Source: Dactylonectria macrodidyma (lineage: Eukaryota > Ascomycota > Sordariomycetes > Hypocreales > Nectriaceae). From it: a stretch of DNA of 16,661 bases. Below, one piece after another: positions 15,872-16,661 of the stretch. The stretch covers positions 1-16,661 of the forward strand of contig JAGMUV010000070.1 of the NCBI GenBank assembly GCA_020744425.1, given 5' to 3'. A program made the position numbers and the translations under genes. Each line of letters begins with the position of its first letter. Position 1 is the stretch's first letter. Below the pieces are notes generated by a model that was not told where the DNA came from, did no database searches, and saw only the letters and a program-made list of their open reading frames with translations.

Positions 15872-16661
15872 CTACTTTAAGCCTTATTACCTCCTTCTAA
15901 ATATAAACTAAAGAAAGAAAATAATAAGTAATTAATACTTTAACCTTATTACTAATTATAGACTATTAAAGTTAAAATAATTACTTAATTCTATATAAAA
16001 ATAATTAATAATTAATTAAAATATATATAAACTTTAATATTTATATAAAGTTAATTTAATTAATAAAACCTTATTTATTAATATAGCTTAAAAAAGAGTA
16101 AAGTGAAAGCACTTGGCTTTAAAAGTACTAATAAAATAAAACTCCTTACTTATAGTATTTAAAAAGTACTCTTAATTATAATAAACTCTTATAAAACTAT
16201 ATAATCTTTTACTTAGTTATATTAATATTAATAAGGATTTAAATACTTAAAAAAGCCTTATCTTACTATTTTAGATTACTTTTAAGAAATACTATATTTA
16301 CCTTTCTTTTACTTAATAGTAATAGTTAGAAAAGCATATAAATTTAAAGGGTTTTACTTTTAAAAAGTAATATAAAACCTATATAATAATTTACTAAATC
16401 AATAATCTTATTAAAACCGTACTTATTATAAAATAAAGATATAAAAATATAAAGAAAATTTAAATTATCTTTATAAAACTATAAAACTTTAAGGATATTT
16501 CTAACTTAGATAATATAGAAGTATTAGTTTCTAATTCAATTGATTATTTTAGATTAAAAGTTATTAAAATAGGTTATTAAGAATAGGTTATTTTAATTAT
16601 TAAAGGCTTTTTAAGCCTTTATATTTTATTTAAAGTCTATATCTTTCTTTATTAATTCTAT
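15872..16661. other. AT-rich, RIP-like DNA, no gene seen
   Basis: No repeat of this window and no long open frame is found. A small hairpin AAGTG, AAAG, CACTT lies at 16,101-16,114 within a short G-containing island (AAAGCACTTGGCTTT). Plus-strand fragments such as ITFKKYYIYLSF near 16,275-16,310 hint at decayed coding DNA, but I cannot assign them. Confidence 0.45.

Overview
This window looks like a gene-free, AT-rich block from a filamentous ascomycete (Pezizomycotina) genome. CpA and TpG are almost absent over long stretches, and related repeat copies differ mainly by C-to-T and G-to-A changes. Both are signatures of repeat-induced point mutation (RIP). I found no intact protein gene, tRNA or rRNA. 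The only two sizeable open frames are artefacts: one lies over a purine-only tract, the other inside a retroposon.

Nearly everything recognisable is mobile DNA from three families. (1) A roughly 1.05 kb retroposon-like family, here called Ret, with copies Ret-A to Ret-L. It has a fixed 5' end (CGCTATTAAAACC), a 3' end reading GGACTATAACCTTAA that is often followed by oligo-A, target duplications of 10-15 bp, and several 5'-truncated copies. It exists in two versions (type 1 and type 2) that share both ends but not the middle. (2) Two inverted copies of a Fot1/pogo-like DNA transposon of about 1.84 kb (Fot-1, Fot-2). Their RIP-ruined transposase still shows the CENP-B-like N-terminus, the YNFDETGF-type block, the DGHxSH-type block and the LLQPLDV-type block, with DD35D spacing. 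(3) Three MITEs of 400-427 bp flanked by TA.

Layout: 1-1,004 unrecognised AT-rich DNA; 1,005-1,086 a G+C-richer patch; 1,088-1,337 Ret-A; 1,526-1,925 a purine-only tract; 1,970-4,697 a three-level nest (Ret-D inside Ret-C inside Ret-B); 4,890-5,790 Ret-E carrying MITE-1; 6,041-6,582 Ret-F, inserted into the tip of Fot-1; 6,588-9,908 Fot-1, itself carrying MITE-2 and full-length Ret-G; 10,121-14,538 Ret-H, split by Ret-I and by Fot-2, which carries MITE-3; 14,545-15,871 two Ret 5' fragments and full-length Ret-L; then unrecognised AT-rich DNA to the end.

The two Fot copies supply each other's empty sites, so the TA duplications of two MITEs and the duplication made by Ret-G can be read directly. 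Insertion order can therefore be inferred. The degree of RIP is uneven and can change within one element: the 3' ends of Ret-C, Ret-H and Ret-L are much less mutated than their middles. I cannot name the species. I cannot place Ret in a described family without a database search; it may be undescribed.
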